From assembly GCA_014801785.1 (NCBI GenBank), contig JAAVDN010000019.1, forward strand, positions 41,292-105,291: a stretch of 64,000 nt of DNA. The letters run 5' to 3'. This document shows positions 30,683 to 38,716 of this stretch, piece after piece. This DNA comes from Bacteroides sp. GTDB taxonomy: Bacteria; Bacteroidota; Bacteroidia; Bacteroidales; Muribaculaceae. The notes under the pieces are model-generated. The model was not told the DNA's origin. It made no database searches and saw only the letters and a list, made by a program, of their open reading frames with translations. Position 1 is the first letter of the stretch. Each line of letters opens with the position of its first letter. Both the position numbers and the translations under genes were made by a program.

Positions 30683-32479
30683 ATGGAAAAAAAGAATCTA
30701 CAATATCTCGCCGCCTTGCGCGAGACCATGAAAAAACACAACATCGATGCCTGCGTCATAACGGGCACGGATCCCCATCAGAGTGAACTGCCGCCACGCC
30801 ACTGGCGTGGTCGCGAATGGCTGACGGGATTCGAAAGCGGTAACGGAACCAATGGAACAGCTGTCGTGCTTCAGGACGATGCCCTCTGCTGGACCGATTC
30901 CCGTTATTTCATCCAGGCTGAGGAGCAGCTCAAGGGAACCGGTTTCCGCATGATGAAGGAAGATGGTCCTGACGCCGTAGACCTCGTAGACTGGCTGACC
31001 GAGCATACCAAGGCCGGTCAAACCGTAGGTATAGACGGCATGACTTTCTCTATATCGTTCGCTCAGAGACTTGAGCAGGAGCTGGGAGACAACGGAGTCA
31101 ACCTGAACACCGATTTCCCGCAGTTCGACTATATTTATCCCGATCGCCCCGAACGTCCCAAGAACAAGCTCTTCATTCATGACGAAAAAATAGTAGGGGA
31201 GAGCGTGGAATCCAAAATCGGTCGTGTCTTGACCGAGGTCAAGGCAGAGCTCGCCAACTCCATCATCCTTTCCGCTCTTGATGACATCGCATGGATAACT
31301 AATCTGCGCACCGCCGGCGACATTGCTTTCTCTCCGATTTTTGTTTCCTATCTCTATCTGTCGCCCGAACAGCGTGTGCTCTTTGTCGATGCCGACAAGC
31401 TCACCCCCGAAGTCGAGGAGCATCTGAAGAAATATTCTATCGATGTCCGCCCCTACGACTCAGTTCTTGAATTTGTTGCCGCTCTTCCCAAGGAGAACCG
31501 TCTGCTGATGGATCCCGAGAAGACCTCCCGCGCCCTTTATGATCACGTCGGTTGCACCCCTGTCTTCGGCGGAGCAGGGGTCGCCCGTCTCAAAAGCATC
31601 AAGAACGACACTATGCTCTCCAATCTCGCCATAGCTATGGAGAAAGATGGGGTTGCTCTGACCCGCTTCTTCATGATGGTCGAGAAGGAATACCCGACCG
31701 GCAAACTGACCGAGGTCGAGCTTGGCAAGCGTCTCCGCGCTCTGCGCCTGGCCGATCCCAGTTGCGTTGACGAGAGTTTCTCTCCGATTCTGGGCTGGAA
31801 CGGGCATGGCGCCATAGTCCATTATGAAGCGACTGAGGAGACAGACGTCGCAATCGAAGGAGAAGGACTTCTGCTTGTAGACTCCGGTGGTCAATATGTC
31901 TACGGCACAACCGACATCACCCGCACCGTGGCACTCGGCACTCCGACCGACGAACAGCGTCATGACTTCACCCTTGTCATGAAAGGACATATCGCTCTGG
32001 CACGGGCTAAATTCCCCGCCGGCACCCGTGGTTCCCAGCTTGATGTCCTCGCACGCCAGTTCCTGTGGAATGAAGGGAAAGCCTATTATCACGGAACCGG
32101 ACATGGAGTAGGCTTCTTCATCAACTGCCACGAAGGACCGCAGAATATACGTCTCAACGAGAATCCAACCGCTCTCGAACCCGGAATGATCACCTCCAAC
32201 GAACCCGGCCTTTATCTCGAAGGACGATACGGAATCCGTTGCGAGAACCTCGTTGTCACCGAACCCTGGGAAACTACGGATTTCGGCCAGTTCCTGAAAT
32301 TCGAGACCATGACCCTCTTCCCGTTTGACCTTAACCTTTTCGAGACAAAGATAATGACGGATGAGGAGATCGCCTGGGTCAATGATTACCATAAACTCGT
32401 CTACTCCCGTCTCTCTCCGCTTCTTGAAGCAGAGGAAGTAGCCTGGCTTAAGGAGAAGACCCGCGAACTCACAAGATAA
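30683..32479 (+). CDS. Aminopeptidase P family protein (M24B)
   Basis: LLVDSGGQYVYGTTDITRT...YYHGTGHGVGFFINCHEGPQNIR...EPGMITSNEPGLYLEGRYGIRCEN metal-binding motifs. Confidence 0.93.
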   Translation: MEKKNLQYLAALRETMKKHNIDACVITGTDPHQSELPPRHWRGREWLTGFESGNGTNGTAVVLQDDALCWTDSRYFIQAEEQLKGTGFRMMKEDGPDAVDLVDWLTEHTKAGQTVGIDGMTFSISFAQRLEQELGDNGVNLNTDFPQFDYIYPDRPERPKNKLFIHDEKIVGESVESKIGRVLTEVKAELANSIILSALDDIAWITNLRTAGDIAFSPIFVSYLYLSPEQRVLFVDADKLTPEVEEHLKKYSIDVRPYDSVLEFVAALPKENRLLMDPEKTSRALYDHVGCTPVFGGAGVARLKSIKNDTMLSNLAIAMEKDGVALTRFFMMVEKEYPTGKLTEVELGKRLRALRLADPSCVDESFSPILGWNGHGAIVHYEATEETDVAIEGEGLLLVDSGGQYVYGTTDITRTVALGTPTDEQRHDFTLVMKGHIALARAKFPAGTRGSQLDVLARQFLWNEGKAYYHGTGHGVGFFINCHEGPQNIRLNENPTALEPGMITSNEPGLYLEGRYGIRCENLVVTEPWETTDFGQFLKFETMTLFPFDLNLFETKIMTDEEIAWVNDYHKLVYSRLSPLLEAEEVAWLKEKTRELTR

Positions 32480-32499
32480 GCTAAAAATAAAAGAATATA

Positions 32500-33021
32500 A
32501 TGGCAATCATACAGGAAGTCCGCGGATTCATGCCGCAGATCGGGGAGGGGACTTTTCTGGCCGCCAATGCGGTAGTAGTCGGCGATGTAGTAGTCGGCCG
32601 CGACTGCAGCGTCTGGTTCTCGACCGTTCTGCGAGGGGATGTCAATTCAATCCGAATAGGAGACCGCGTCAATATTCAGGATGGCAGCGTGTTGCATACC
32701 CTATATCAGAAATCGACAATCGAGATCGGCAATGATGTCTCTATCGGCCATAACGTAGTAGTCCATGGCGCCCATATACGCGATTACGCCCTTTTAGGAA
32801 TGGGAAGCATCGTTATGGATGATGTCGAGGTTGGCGAAGGCGCAATAGTGGCCGCCGGCGCCGTCGTCCTGTCGAAGACGAAAATAGGCCCCCATGAACT
32901 ATGGGCCGGCTGTCCGGCGAAATTCGTCAAGATGGTAGAGCCGGAGAAAGCAAAGGAAATGAACGAGAAGATAGCGCGTAACTATCTGATGTATTCCCGT
33001 TGGTATGGTCCGCAGGAGTAA
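32500..33021 (+). CDS. Gamma carbonic anhydrase family protein
   Basis: Hexapeptide repeats; WFSTVLRGDVNSIRIGDRVNIQDGSVLHT...IGHNVVVHGAHIRDYALLGMGS. Confidence 0.92.
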   Translation: MAIIQEVRGFMPQIGEGTFLAANAVVVGDVVVGRDCSVWFSTVLRGDVNSIRIGDRVNIQDGSVLHTLYQKSTIEIGNDVSIGHNVVVHGAHIRDYALLGMGSIVMDDVEVGEGAIVAAGAVVLSKTKIGPHELWAGCPAKFVKMVEPEKAKEMNEKIARNYLMYSRWYGPQE

Positions 33022-33090
33022 GACGGAGTCTAATACCTTAAGGGAAAAAGAGAAAAAAGCGTAAAAACGAGTGAAAAGCGGATGTAAAAT

Positions 33091-33121
33091 TTTGCCATAC
33101 GGATAATTATGGCTAATTTTG
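33091..33121 (+). promoter_or_regulatory. rpsU promoter
   Basis: TTTG (33091-33094) - N19 - TAATTTTG (33114-33121). Confidence 0.65.
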
Positions 33122-33221
33122 CATCCGCGTTGCGGACTCTCTCCAGTCTTTAGAGTCATAAAGGGAGTTCTGCGCGACTCGAAACCAAGTAAAAACAAAT
33201 AAAAACACATCAAGAAAAAGC

Positions 33222-33413
33222 ATGATCGTTGTACAAGTAAAGGAAGGCGAGAACATTGAAAAGGCCCTCAAGAAATTCAAGAGAAAATACGAGCGTACCG
33301 GCGTAGTCAAGGAGCTCCGTCGCCGTCAGGCATTTGAGAAGCCGTCGGTGACCAACCGCAAGAAGATGATGAAGGCTGTCTACGTTCAGCAGCTCCGTCA
33401 GGCCGAGCAGTAA
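33222..33413 (+). CDS. rpsU: 30S ribosomal protein S21
   Basis: MIVVQVKEGENIEKALKKFKRKYERTGVVKELRRRQAFEKPSVTNRKK. Confidence 0.95.
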   Translation: MIVVQVKEGENIEKALKKFKRKYERTGVVKELRRRQAFEKPSVTNRKKMMKAVYVQQLRQAEQ

Positions 33414-33507
33414 ATCGCCCTCTCATCGTCCTGACGCTCCCTTGCCGGGCGTTTAACGAGAGTCTTCCGGCAGTGAGCCAGGATTGACTGTATAATTGAA
33501 AGAGATA

Positions 33508-33548
33508 GAGCGCGGATGGTCTTCATGATCATCGGCGCTCCTTTTTTC
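33508..33548 (+). terminator. rpsU terminator
   Basis: GAGCGCgGATG gtcttcatgat CATCgGCGCTC followed by CTTTTTT. Confidence 0.75.
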
Positions 33549-33549
33549 G

Positions 33550-33621
33550 TTGGAAGGGGTCTAAAATTTTTCGTTGGAAGGGGTCTAAAAAATTTTGTTG
33601 GAAGGGGTCTGAATTAGATGT
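33550..33621 (+). repeat. Three tandem 24-nt repeats upstream of the xerC-like gene
   Basis: TTGGAAGGGGTCTAAAATTTTTCG / TTGGAAGGGGTCTAAAAAATTTTG / TTGGAAGGGGTCTGAATTAGATGT starting at 33550, 33574 and 33598. Confidence 0.85.
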
Positions 33622-33632
33622 AAATAGAGGTT

Positions 33633-34610
33633 ATGGAAGAGGAGTTTGAAAAGAGTGTCGGGAATTTTCTGGAGTATATGCTCCTTGAGCGGAACCGCTC
33701 GCGGCTGACATGCGAAGCTTACGGTCGTGACCTGCGGCAACTGGGTGATTATCTGGAACAACTCTCTTCGGATATCACTCCGCGCAGTATCACGACCCGT
33801 GACCTCCGCGGATGGCTGGCCGACAACAGCAGCCGAGGAAACGCGCCCCGCTCCCTGCGACGGAAGGCCCAGAGCATCCGCTCATATTTCGCCTGGATGG
33901 TGCTGACAGGGCGACGCCCCGACAATCCGGCGGCTTCGCTCAAACTTGCTAAAGGAGACAAACCTCTTCCCTCATTTGTCGGAGAAGAGGAAATGGAGCG
34001 CATTGCCCGTCAGCGCCTCAGTCAGGATCCGGTCCTGGAGATTCGCAACCATCTGATAGTGGAGTTGCTCTACAGCTGCGGTTTGCGTCAGGCCGAATTG
34101 CTTACCATCCGCGACCGCGACCTAAACTTTGACCGGGGAGAGATGCGTATCCATGGCAAAGGAGGGAAGACCCGCATCATACCTATAGCACCGGAGACAA
34201 TAGAGGTCATCACTAACTGGAAACGCATAAGGGATAAAATATGCTGTTCCCCTCTTCCTCCGGCCGGGCAACGCCCTCTGTTCCCCGGGCGCTTCGGGGA
34301 ACCTATTTCCAGATCAAGACTTTACCAGATAGTAAGGGAAGCGCTTATAGCAACCTCTGCCCACCGCCGCTCCCCCCACACACTACGCCATTCATTCGCC
34401 ACCGCCATGCTCAACGGCGGAGCCGACATAGCGTCGGTCAAGGAATTTCTCGGCCATAGCTCCCTTTCATCCACTCAGATATATACTCACTTGAACTTCC
34501 GCGAATTGCAGCGTGATTATCGGGCCGCCCATCCCCGCGCTACCGACAACACCGTCTCTACAGAGGATTTGCATACGGAAGAAGAGGAGGAATTTGGGCG
34601 AGAGGAGTGA
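33633..34610 (+). CDS. xerC: Tyrosine recombinase XerC-like
   Basis: LLYSCGLRQAELLTIRDRD...SPHTLRHSFATAMLNGGADIASVKEFLGHSSLSSTQIYTHL catalytic R..HxxR..H..Y. Confidence 0.88.
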   Translation: MEEEFEKSVGNFLEYMLLERNRSRLTCEAYGRDLRQLGDYLEQLSSDITPRSITTRDLRGWLADNSSRGNAPRSLRRKAQSIRSYFAWMVLTGRRPDNPAASLKLAKGDKPLPSFVGEEEMERIARQRLSQDPVLEIRNHLIVELLYSCGLRQAELLTIRDRDLNFDRGEMRIHGKGGKTRIIPIAPETIEVITNWKRIRDKICCSPLPPAGQRPLFPGRFGEPISRSRLYQIVREALIATSAHRRSPHTLRHSFATAMLNGGADIASVKEFLGHSSLSSTQIYTHLNFRELQRDYRAAHPRATDNTVSTEDLHTEEEEEFGREE

Positions 34611-34630
34611 TAAGTCGTATGGTCAAGCGC

Positions 34631-34661
34631 TTGGAAAAATGGAAAATTTTACTTACTTTTG
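34631..34661 (+). promoter_or_regulatory. Promoter upstream of hpf
   Basis: TTG (34631-34633) - N20 - TACTTTTG (34654-34661). Confidence 0.65.
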
Positions 34662-34742
34662 TGCTCCATGAACCAGGCGGCGACAGGATATCCGGCACCT
34701 CGATAGCAGGAAGATTCTCAAGTCGCCATAAACTCACTGATT

Positions 34743-35027
34743 ATGCAAGTAAATATCAAGGCTATCCATTTCGATATCTCCGACAAACTTCTGGAGTTCA
34801 CCAATAAGAAGCTTGACAAGCTCGCGCGCCGTTTCGACGCCATCGCTGATATTAACGTCAACTACACCCTCGTTAAGCCCGAGGCTGCCATGAACAAAGA
34901 GGCAGGTGTAGAGATTCATGTTCCGGCATCGGGAAAGCTTTTCGCCTCCAAGACCGCCGACAGTTTTGAAGAGGCGCTTGATCTCTGCCTGGACGCTCTG
35001 GAGCGTCAGCTGGAACGTACGAAGTGA
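34743..35027 (+). CDS. hpf: Ribosome hibernation-promoting factor (HPF/RaiA family)
   Basis: MQVNIKAIHFDISDKLLEFTNKKLDKLARRFDAIADINVNYTLVKPEAAMNKEAGVEIHVPASGKLFASKTADSFEEALDLC. Confidence 0.9.
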   Translation: MQVNIKAIHFDISDKLLEFTNKKLDKLARRFDAIADINVNYTLVKPEAAMNKEAGVEIHVPASGKLFASKTADSFEEALDLCLDALERQLERTK

Positions 35028-35064
35028 GAAAACCCGCGCGGGACAGAGTCCTGCTGCGTTGAAA

Positions 35065-35490
35065 ATGCCTGAACGAATAAAGACCATACCACTTCCTAAA
35101 GTGGAAGATCCGCGCGGCAACCTCTCTTTCATCGAGGGAGGTTGCCATATCCCTTTTTCTATCCGTCGCGTCTACACCCTGTATGATATTCCGGGAGGAG
35201 AGAAGAGCCCGGGGTCTGCATGTCTCAGGACCGACAGGATATTCATACCTCTTTCCGGAGCTATGATTCTGAAGGGGACGGACGGGATGGGAAAAGAGAT
35301 TGTCAAGAAACTTGACAGATGTGACCGTGGGGTATATGTGCCGGCTGGTGTGTGGGTAGCTCTTGAGGAATTTACCTCAGGCTCGCTTGTTGCCGTTGTC
35401 TGCTCTCATCCCTACGAGGAGGAGGACGTTATATCCGACTATGCGCGCTATAAAGAAATGAAGCGTAAAGGATATGCGGAGGGGGAATGA
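35065..35490 (+). CDS. FdtA/QdtA-like (WxcM-like) sugar 3,4-ketoisomerase cupin protein
   Basis: IPLPKVEDPRGNLSFIEGGCHIPFSIRRVYTLYDIPGGEKSPGSACLRTDRIFIPLSGAMIL...GVYVPAGVWVALEEFTSGSLVAVVCSHPYEEEDVISDY; start chosen at internal ATG. Confidence 0.8.
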   Translation: MPERIKTIPLPKVEDPRGNLSFIEGGCHIPFSIRRVYTLYDIPGGEKSPGSACLRTDRIFIPLSGAMILKGTDGMGKEIVKKLDRCDRGVYVPAGVWVALEEFTSGSLVAVVCSHPYEEEDVISDYARYKEMKRKGYAEGE

Positions 35491-35576
35491 TGTGATCAGG
35501 TAGACTATCGCGAGGAGTCGGTGATCATACTCAAAGCAAACTGACGAACAGATACTTCTTTATAACATTTTGAAAA

Positions 35577-36620
35577 ATGGGAGACCAGATTCCACACAGC
35601 CGCCGTGTCCGACGCGGACTGGCGGTGATTCTATGGTTGCTCGTCGCGTTCACTATCGGGACATTCCTGATGGTGATTCCTATGCTGGTCAGCGGTGCCG
35701 ACCGTGAGGCCATAATTCTTGTACCCCGTAACGCCACGGTCGAAAATGTCACCGACTCTATTACCAAATATATGGGAGAGAGTTACGGCAGCCGTGTCGC
35801 CCGCCTTATGAAAGTCCACAAGGTAGACTGGTCGCAACGTCACGGTGCCTATAAGATAAATGAAGGGGATTCCCCTTTCAAGACCATGCGCCATATAAGC
35901 GTCGGCGCTCAGGAGCCTGTCAGACTGACCATCAATGGCTTCCGCAGTCTTCCGACGCTCAGCGAGAGAATTTCCGCAAGACTCGATTTTACTCCCGATT
36001 CCCTGTTGACTCTCTTGAAGGACTCTACCTTCCTGGCTCAATATAATCTCCTTCCCGATCAGGCGCTCGCCCTTTTTCTTAACGACACCTACGAAGTCTA
36101 TTGGTCGTCATCTCCAAAGAGCGTACTGACAAAAATAGGAGCCAACTATAAGAAATTCTGGAATGACAGGCGCGTGTCGCGTGCCGCCGAGCTCGGGTTA
36201 ACTCCTGCGCAGGTTATGATTATCGCCTCCATTGTCGATGAGGAGACGAATGCTCCGGAAGAGAAGGGGCGTGTCGGACGTCTGTACATCAACCGCCTTG
36301 AGAAGGGAATGAAGCTTCAGGCAGATCCGACAGTGCGTTTCGCAATCGGAGATTTCACAATAAAGCGCGTGCGTGCTGAACATCTCCGCTATCCCTCTCC
36401 ATATAACACTTATCTGCACGGCGGCCTCCCTCCTGGCCTTATCCGCACTACTTCCGGACGCACCGTCGATGCGATCCTCAGTTCCGAACCTTCCGAGGAT
36501 TTATATATGTGTGCCAAGGAGGATTTCTCCGGGCGACATAACTTTTCGTCAGATTACTCCGAGCATCAGGCCAACGCCCGACGCTATCAGGAGGAACTGA
36601 ATAAACGCGGAATCCAGTGA
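35577..36620 (+). CDS. mltG: Endolytic transglycosylase MltG
   Basis: VMIIASIVDEETNAPEEKGRVGRLYINRLEKGMKLQADPTVRFAIGDF...SPYNTYLHGGLPPGLI. Confidence 0.93.
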   Translation: MGDQIPHSRRVRRGLAVILWLLVAFTIGTFLMVIPMLVSGADREAIILVPRNATVENVTDSITKYMGESYGSRVARLMKVHKVDWSQRHGAYKINEGDSPFKTMRHISVGAQEPVRLTINGFRSLPTLSERISARLDFTPDSLLTLLKDSTFLAQYNLLPDQALALFLNDTYEVYWSSSPKSVLTKIGANYKKFWNDRRVSRAAELGLTPAQVMIIASIVDEETNAPEEKGRVGRLYINRLEKGMKLQADPTVRFAIGDFTIKRVRAEHLRYPSPYNTYLHGGLPPGLIRTTSGRTVDAILSSEPSEDLYMCAKEDFSGRHNFSSDYSEHQANARRYQEELNKRGIQ

Positions 36621-37909
36621 AGAGAAACCTGACGGCGCTTCTCATCATATTTCTGTTGCTCGCTCTGCGCGGATATGGCTCGGAGCGGGCGCCTGTATTT
36701 TCTATTCAATCGGAGCGGGACGCGCCTCTCAGTTCTGTTGATTCTGTCGGCGGGGAATCGCCGTCGGTAGTTATGGAAAACGAACAGGAGCTGATGCCTC
36801 CCGGCGCTCCGGAAGTTCATCTGCGCACCCATGTCGGAGGTTATCGCGAAGCCGGATATTATTATCCTGATGACGAACGCGCGGCGGCAGAGATGCCTGA
36901 CAGCAACCGCAACTGGCTTCATCTTCTGCAACGAGGGAAACTCAGTCTGAAAGATACCACCGTGCAATGGCCCCGTTTTCTTCGTTTTGCGCTCGGAGTC
37001 TATAACTGGGGCGACCGCTTCTTCAATGGCTTCGACACCACTTATGTCGTTTCGACGGGACGTCGATGGAAAGTGCGCCTCGTGACGGATATATGGGGTG
37101 ATACATATCTTCTCAAGGCTGCCAGACGAACACCTATCGGAATAGCGTCCAGTCCGATAGTGCATACGGGTATCTATCTGCAATATATGGCAATCAGCGT
37201 CGGGTATCAGGTTGACGTCGGCAACATCATTTTCAATCGACCGACCAACAACCGCAAGCTTAGTTTCGGATTCTCATGCGGCCTCTTCTCAGCGGAGGGT
37301 TCATATATGGAGAACAACGGCGGGGCCTATCTTCATCGTTTCGGAGATTATAACGACGGCAAATGGATAAACATACTTTTCCCGGGGTTGACGATGCGGA
37401 CATTCGAGACGGATATCTATTTTTTTGTCAACCACCGCCGTTATTCGCAGGTCGCGGCTTACAGCTTCGGACGCATACAGAAGAAACGAGCCGGTTCGAT
37501 ACTTTTGGGATTCTCGTATGTAGACCAAAGTATATACATGAATTTCAATACGTTGTCCGAGGATATGTATTCCATGCTTCCTCTGGAACACCGTCAGCTA
37601 CGCTATCATTACTATAACTATAATTTTCTCGTCGGTTACGGCTACAGCTGGCCTGTCAGACGTCATCTGTTGTTCAACGTTACCATCATGCCGGCCGTCG
37701 GTTGGAATTCATCCAACGAAGTCTCATCGAAGAAAGACTCCAAGATGTTTTCAGCCGGATTGAGAGGGCAGACATCGGTTACATATAATTATGGAGATTT
37801 CTTCGGCGGATTTTCCGGCAAGATAAGCGGCCAGTATTATTACAGCCATTCTTCCTCTCTTTTCTCCTCCATAATGCAGGGTCTCATCACTCTTGGAGTC
37901 CGTTTCTGA
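36617..37909 (+). CDS. DUF4421-like outer-membrane/secreted protein
   Basis: Signal peptide, aromatic-rich beta-strand pattern, DTTYVVSTGRRWKVRLVTDIWGD; 4-nt overlap with mltG. Confidence 0.6.
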   Translation: MKRNLTALLIIFLLLALRGYGSERAPVFSIQSERDAPLSSVDSVGGESPSVVMENEQELMPPGAPEVHLRTHVGGYREAGYYYPDDERAAAEMPDSNRNWLHLLQRGKLSLKDTTVQWPRFLRFALGVYNWGDRFFNGFDTTYVVSTGRRWKVRLVTDIWGDTYLLKAARRTPIGIASSPIVHTGIYLQYMAISVGYQVDVGNIIFNRPTNNRKLSFGFSCGLFSAEGSYMENNGGAYLHRFGDYNDGKWINILFPGLTMRTFETDIYFFVNHRRYSQVAAYSFGRIQKKRAGSILLGFSYVDQSIYMNFNTLSEDMYSMLPLEHRQLRYHYYNYNFLVGYGYSWPVRRHLLFNVTIMPAVGWNSSNEVSSKKDSKMFSAGLRGQTSVTYNYGDFFGGFSGKISGQYYYSHSSSLFSSIMQGLITLGVRF

Positions 37910-38075
37910 ACTCTTGTTCGCGACTCCGGTCGGAAAAAAGCGTGACAGCGCCGATGACTTACATCTGCATTCAAGCAAAAGAGGGTTCTCTCGGAGGCTA
38001 TACAATGACCGATGCGGACGTGACGGAACATGAAAATAAAATGTAAATAGTTGATTTCTTAAATATCTTCTGGCA

Positions 38076-38540
38076 ATGACTAATATCATAATTCTTATAT
38101 GCAGTATGGCCTTCGCAGGTTCGTCCGCCCATTACTTCTTTGGACAGGACTGTGACCAGGCCAATTCCAAGGAATGCGCAACTACCGTTGCCTCCGAAAT
38201 CTCCGTGTCCGAACAGCAGAATGCTGAAATCGCCGGCATCGAACGGCTTGCCGCAGCGGTCGAGGCCGCTCAAGCGGTCCCTGAACTGACAAAGGAACTT
38301 CTGATGTCGAAACAGTGGAAGTTCGGTTCCGGCGATACGATCAGCTTTACCGATAGCTCGGTATATATACATGATGTAAGCGGACGTCTGGTAGCCTTAT
38401 TCTATGAATACGAAATAGATGGCAATATGGTAAAAGCATCCAAGGGTGCGAAGCAGGAAAGGCATAAATTTTCGTGGGATGAAGAGGATATTATCCCCGG
38501 CTCGATGACGTTTGCATGGGATGGGGAGAGATTCCAGTGA
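38076..38540 (+). CDS. Small secreted lipocalin-like (DUF4923-like) protein
   Basis: N-terminal hydrophobic segment; LLMSKQWKFGSGDTISFTDSSVYIHDVSGRLVALFYEYEIDGNMVKASK. Confidence 0.5.
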   Translation: MTNIIILICSMAFAGSSAHYFFGQDCDQANSKECATTVASEISVSEQQNAEIAGIERLAAAVEAAQAVPELTKELLMSKQWKFGSGDTISFTDSSVYIHDVSGRLVALFYEYEIDGNMVKASKGAKQERHKFSWDEEDIIPGSMTFAWDGERFQ

Positions 38541-38622
38541 AATTATATAAAGAGGTCTGCAAGAGAATGATTCCGGAATCTTACTGTTTTATTCTATAGT
38601 AAGGAGTATTCTCTTATGCGAT

Positions 38623-38664
38623 ATAAAAAACCATCGGAACTTTTTAGCTCCGATGGTTTTTTAT
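38623..38664. terminator. Bidirectional terminator between the convergent 38.5-kb gene and pnp
   Basis: AAAAAACCATCGGA actttttagc TCCGATGGTTTTTT. Confidence 0.85.
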
Positions 38665-38716
38665 ATACGGTTGCCGGGGTCGTCCGGTATCGGTTTATGT
38701 GATGTACGCGACGGAA

